A stretch of DNA of 8,730 nucleotides from an uncultured Acidimicrobiaceae bacterium (GTDB lineage Bacteria; Actinomycetota; Acidimicrobiia; Acidimicrobiales; Ilumatobacteraceae), in the NCBI GenBank assembly GCA_903919215.1, contig CAIXHI010000203.1, positions 1-8,730 on the forward strand, written 5' to 3'. A program made the translations under genes and the position numbers. This document shows, one piece after another, positions 7,428 to 8,730 of this stretch (the stretch's first letter is position 1; the number at the start of each line of letters is the position of its first letter). A model generated the notes under the pieces. It saw only the letters and a list, made by a program, of their open reading frames with translations. It searched no databases and was not told where the DNA came from.

Positions 7428-8003
7428 TCAGCCGATGCGCACTCGGATGGAGCTGTGATCATCGTTCAGTCGCACTTCGATGCGGCTCTCGGCAGCACCG
7501 CTGAAGTCGACACGCACTCGGTCCCACTGCTGGTCATGGATCTCCACACCCGAACCATCAGCGGGGTCGACCGAGTCGAGCGTGAAGGCGGTGCCGGTCC
7601 ATGAAACGGTGATCGACCCGCCGGCCGAGGTGTAGGTCTTGGTGAACGGCTCGGGCAATGCCTGAGGGGTGCTGCTGCTGCTCGAGCTGTCGTCGTCCTG
7701 GCCGTTGTCGTCGATCGAGCTGGACGTCGCGTCGTCATCGCTGTCGACGCTGGACTCAGTGGTGTCCTGGCCGTTGTCGTCGATCGAGCTGGTGGTGTCG
7801 CCGATCGAGGTGGTGGTGGCGTCCGAGGTGGTGGTGTCGTCCGGAGCGCTGACCACGGACGGGGTGGGGTTGTCGTCGCTGGAGAGCGCTGCCTGTGCGG
7901 CGCTGGCCAGACCGGCGGCGCCGAGGGCGATGCCGACGGTGGCGGCGGCGATGGCGATCGTGCGGCCGAAGCGGCGGGTGGTGGCGGTGGCGGTGGGATT
8001 CAC
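7428..8003 (-). CDS. Small secreted protein with Ser/Asp-rich repeat linker and C-terminal beta domain
   Basis: The product has 191 residues and belongs to no family I can name. A signal peptide is clear: Arg10, Arg11 and Arg14, a hydrophobic core (15-37) and a likely cleavage after AQA near residue 38. Residues 40-113 are a low-complexity acidic Ser/Thr/Asp linker holding two copies of SSIDDNGQD (72-80 and 95-103) and a six-Ser run. Residues 117-191 form a compact beta-rich domain (TKTYTSAGGSITVSWTG, then GVEIHDQQWDRVRVDFSG). There is no anchor or sortase motif and no cysteine. The frame remains open upstream to 8126, but I chose the GTG at 8003 because GAGGAG lies seven bases before it and it opens the signal peptide directly. 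The gene diverges from the ubiquitin-like gene across a 117-base gap, which must hold promoters for both. Confidence 0.78.
   Translation of the reverse strand: MNPTATATTRRFGRTIAIAAATVGIALGAAGLASAAQAALSSDDNPTPSVVSAPDDTTTSDATTTSIGDTTSSIDDNGQDTTESSVDSDDDATSSSIDDNGQDDDSSSSSSTPQALPEPFTKTYTSAGGSITVSWTGTAFTLDSVDPADGSGVEIHDQQWDRVRVDFSGAAESRIEVRLNDDHSSIRVRIG
7695..7792. repeat. Two 29-bp perfect direct repeats in the linker coding region
   Basis: The 29 bases at 7695-7723 (GTCCTGGCCG...GAGCTGG) recur exactly at 7764-7792, a period of 69 bases or 23 codons. They encode the two SSIDDNGQD units. Identity at every base, including third positions, suggests recent duplication or ongoing slippage. Confidence 0.85.
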
Positions 8004-8010
8004 GGGGGTG

Positions 8011-8016
8011 CTCCTC
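8011..8016 (-). promoter_or_regulatory. Ribosome binding site for the 7428-8003 gene
   Basis: The minus strand reads GAGGAG-CACCCCC-GTG: a good Shine-Dalgarno with a 7-base spacer. It fixes the start at the GTG at 8003 rather than at any upstream in-frame codon. Confidence 0.7.
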
Positions 8017-8087
8017 GAGCGTTCACGGCGACTGGCCGCGGCGGGTTGTTGCAGGAGGCACGACGCAGGGACGCGAGAGGTTTGGCG

Positions 8088-8115
8088 TTCCCGGAGGTTC
8101 GTAGCCGCGTACTCT
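8088..8115 (+). promoter_or_regulatory. Candidate promoter giving a leaderless mRNA for the ubiquitin-like gene
   Basis: TACTCT at 8110-8115 fits the actinobacterial -10 consensus TANNNT and ends five bases before the ATG at 8121, so transcription would begin at or next to the start codon. A poor -35 candidate, TTCCCG (8088-8093), lies 16 bases upstream. The nearest Shine-Dalgarno-like GGAGG (8093-8097) is 23 bases from the ATG, too far to act, which supports leaderless translation. Confidence 0.4.
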
Positions 8116-8120
8116 CGGTC

Positions 8121-8492
8121 ATGCACATCTTCGTGAGGACACTTGCAGGCAAGATCATCACGTTCGACCTCGAGCCCACGGACACCATCCAGAACCTGAA
8201 GGGCAGGATCCAGGAAAGTGAGGGCATCGCGCCCGCCTCACAGACGCTGACCTTCGCGGGCACGGAGTTGCTGGAGAACCGCACCCTGGGTGACTACAAC
8301 ATCCAGGAGGAAGCGGTCATCTTTCTGACGGTCGCCGGCGAGGAGACCATCACGACCACCACGGTGGTGGGTGGCGGTGCTGGTCTGCCGCACTTGGGTG
8401 GTGGTGTCGCTGTGAGCGGGCTGGGTCTGGCGTTCGTGGTCGTCGGCGCCGCCCTGGTGCGTCTGGTGCGCCGCCGCCCCTCCCTGCACTGA
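8121..8492 (+). CDS. Eukaryotic-type ubiquitin-fold protein with C-terminal membrane anchor
   Basis: The product has 123 residues. Residues 1-76 align without gaps to human ubiquitin, recalled from memory: MHIFVRTLAGK, then EPTDTIQNLK, EGIAP, FAG and NRTLGDYNIQ, about 39/76 identical, with the core hydrophobics kept. Only two of ubiquitin's seven lysines remain (Lys11, Lys27); positions 6, 29, 33, 48 and 63 are Arg, Arg, Ser, Thr and Glu. The Ile44 patch residue is Thr, and the C-terminal LRLRGG is replaced by AGEETI. A Thr/Gly linker follows (75-88), with GGG at 84-86, then LPHLGGG (89-95), a hydrophobic helix (96-116) and RRRPSLH. The end copies the layout of an LPxTG sorting signal, with Leu in place of the key Thr. 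No signal peptide is present. I chose the ATG at 8121 because it matches ubiquitin Met1; in-frame sequence back to a TTG at 8046 is Arg-rich and has no counterpart in ubiquitin. Its role is unknown. It is not Pup (no GGE/GGQ end), and I judge it closer to true ubiquitin than to YukD or ThiS/MoaD proteins. Confidence 0.88.
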   Translation: MHIFVRTLAGKIITFDLEPTDTIQNLKGRIQESEGIAPASQTLTFAGTELLENRTLGDYNIQEEAVIFLTVAGEETITTTTVVGGGAGLPHLGGGVAVSGLGLAFVVVGAALVRLVRRRPSLH

Positions 8493-8500
8493 CCCGTTGG

Positions 8501-8588
8501 GCCCCAACCCCCACGGGTGCGGTCCAGCCCCGGCCGGTTGGGCGCGATTCGTGCCGCTGCTGACCGCCCCAACCCCCACGGGCGCGGT
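8501..8588. repeat. Pair of C-rich 23-bp direct repeats downstream of the ubiquitin-like gene
   Basis: The 23 bases at 8501-8523 (GCCCCAACCCCCACGGGTGC+GGT) recur at 8566-8588 with one mismatch (T to C), a period of 65 bases. The first copy overlaps the near-palindrome GTTGGG-C-CCCAAC (8496-8508) right after the stop codon. The pair fills much of the otherwise gene-free stretch 8493-8647. Only two copies are present and there is no sign of a CRISPR leader or cas gene. Confidence 0.75.
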
Positions 8589-8590
8589 TT
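8563..8590 (+). terminator. Candidate hairpin terminator between the ubiquitin-like gene and tRNA-fMet
   Basis: ACCGCCCC (8563-8570) pairs with GGG-C-GCGGT (8580-8588) through eight base pairs with one bulged C and a 9-base loop, followed by TT before CTGC. It overlaps the second C-rich repeat. The T-run is very short, which is common in high-GC actinobacteria. It would separate the ubiquitin-like transcript from the tRNA promoter. Confidence 0.4.
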
Positions 8591-8647
8591 CTGCGCAGGC
8601 CCGGCACGAAGCGCGCCCACACAGGGTTGACGGCGGGGGCCGCGGCG

Positions 8648-8676
8648 TTGCCGTTGGGGGTATGCGCCGCTATGGT
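8648..8676 (+). promoter_or_regulatory. Sigma-70 type promoter for the initiator tRNA
   Basis: TTGCCG (8648-8653) and TATGGT (8671-8676) are spaced by 17 bases, close to the housekeeping consensus TTGACA-N17-TATAAT. Initiation about seven bases after the -10 would fall near 8683, leaving a short 5' leader before the tRNA at 8689. Confidence 0.7.
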
Positions 8677-8688
8677 TCCACTTACCGA

Positions 8689-8730
8689 CGCGGGGTGGAG
8701 CAGCTCGGTAGCTCGTCGGGCTCATAACCC
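8689..8730 (+). tRNA. Initiator tRNA-fMet (CAT), 5' part, cut by window edge
   Basis: The 42 bases run CGCGGGG-TG-GAGC-AGCTCGGTA-GCTC-G-TCGGG-CT-CAT-AA-CCC. They match the acceptor 5' strand, D-arm and anticodon arm of bacterial initiator tRNA; the anticodon CAT is at 8723-8725. Two initiator marks are visible: position 1 is C (the unpaired C1 recognised by formyltransferase and excluded from EF-Tu), and the anticodon stem ends in three G:C pairs (GGG...CCC), which direct the tRNA to the ribosomal P site. The T-arm, acceptor 3' strand and CCA lie beyond the window. Confidence 0.95.

Noticed and set aside
8046..8120. 25-codon N-terminal extension of the ubiquitin-like protein from a TTG
   Set aside because: The extension is Arg-rich, has no counterpart in ubiquitin and no signal-peptide core. 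The -10 element and the alignment both point to the ATG at 8121.
8121..8492. Considered Pup, YukD (type VII secretion) or a ThiS/MoaD sulfur carrier
   Set aside because: There is no GGE/GGQ or terminal GG end and no type VII or sulfur-transfer neighbours. The gapless match to ubiquitin itself is much closer.
8501..8588. Considered a CRISPR array
   Set aside because: Only two copies, an imperfect match, a structured spacer and no cas genes.

Overview
The window is high-GC, tightly packed bacterial DNA with GTG and ATG starts and little intergenic space. Two genes have strong Shine-Dalgarno sites, and at least one looks leaderless. The secreted proteins have Thr/Ser/Asp-rich linkers, there is an LppX/LprG-like lipoprotein, and there is a LytR-CpsA-Psr (LCP) wall-assembly enzyme. 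Together these point to an actinobacterium. An Acidimicrobiia-type lineage is my guess rather than something the sequence proves. No phage, transposon or CRISPR signatures are visible.

Layout. Bases 1-177 are the end of a NUDIX hydrolase gene (+). Next comes a complete MFS exporter gene (252-1514, +), which converges with a tryptophanase gene (1528-2904, -). A block of minus-strand envelope genes follows, listed here by increasing coordinate, so transcription runs the opposite way: a lipoprotein (2987-3658), a secreted protein with an Asp/His-rich tail (3663-4757, four bases upstream of the lipoprotein and probably its operon partner), a four-TM LCP ligase (4914-6386), a class I SAM methyltransferase with a histidine-rich N-terminus (6443-7372), and a small secreted protein with a Ser/Asp-rich repeat linker (7428-8003). 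Diverging from the last of these on the plus strand is a 123-residue protein at 8121-8492. The window closes with a promoter and the first 42 bases of an initiator tRNA gene (8689 to the edge).

The most striking item is the protein at 8121-8492. Its first 71-76 residues align without gaps to eukaryotic ubiquitin, with about 39 of 76 positions identical by eye. The LRLRGG conjugation tail is replaced by a Thr/Gly linker, an LPHLGG motif that resembles a degenerate sortase signal, one transmembrane helix and an Arg cluster. It looks like a membrane-tethered bacterial ubiquitin-fold protein that probably cannot be conjugated. No E1, E2, deubiquitinase or sortase gene is present in this window.

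How the genes may work together: most of the minus-strand block acts at the cell envelope (lipoprotein, two secreted proteins, LCP enzyme). The two secreted proteins appear to share a small beta-rich module. Tryptophanase (indole, pyruvate and ammonia from tryptophan) and the methyltransferase are cytoplasmic and have no obvious link to the envelope genes beyond position.
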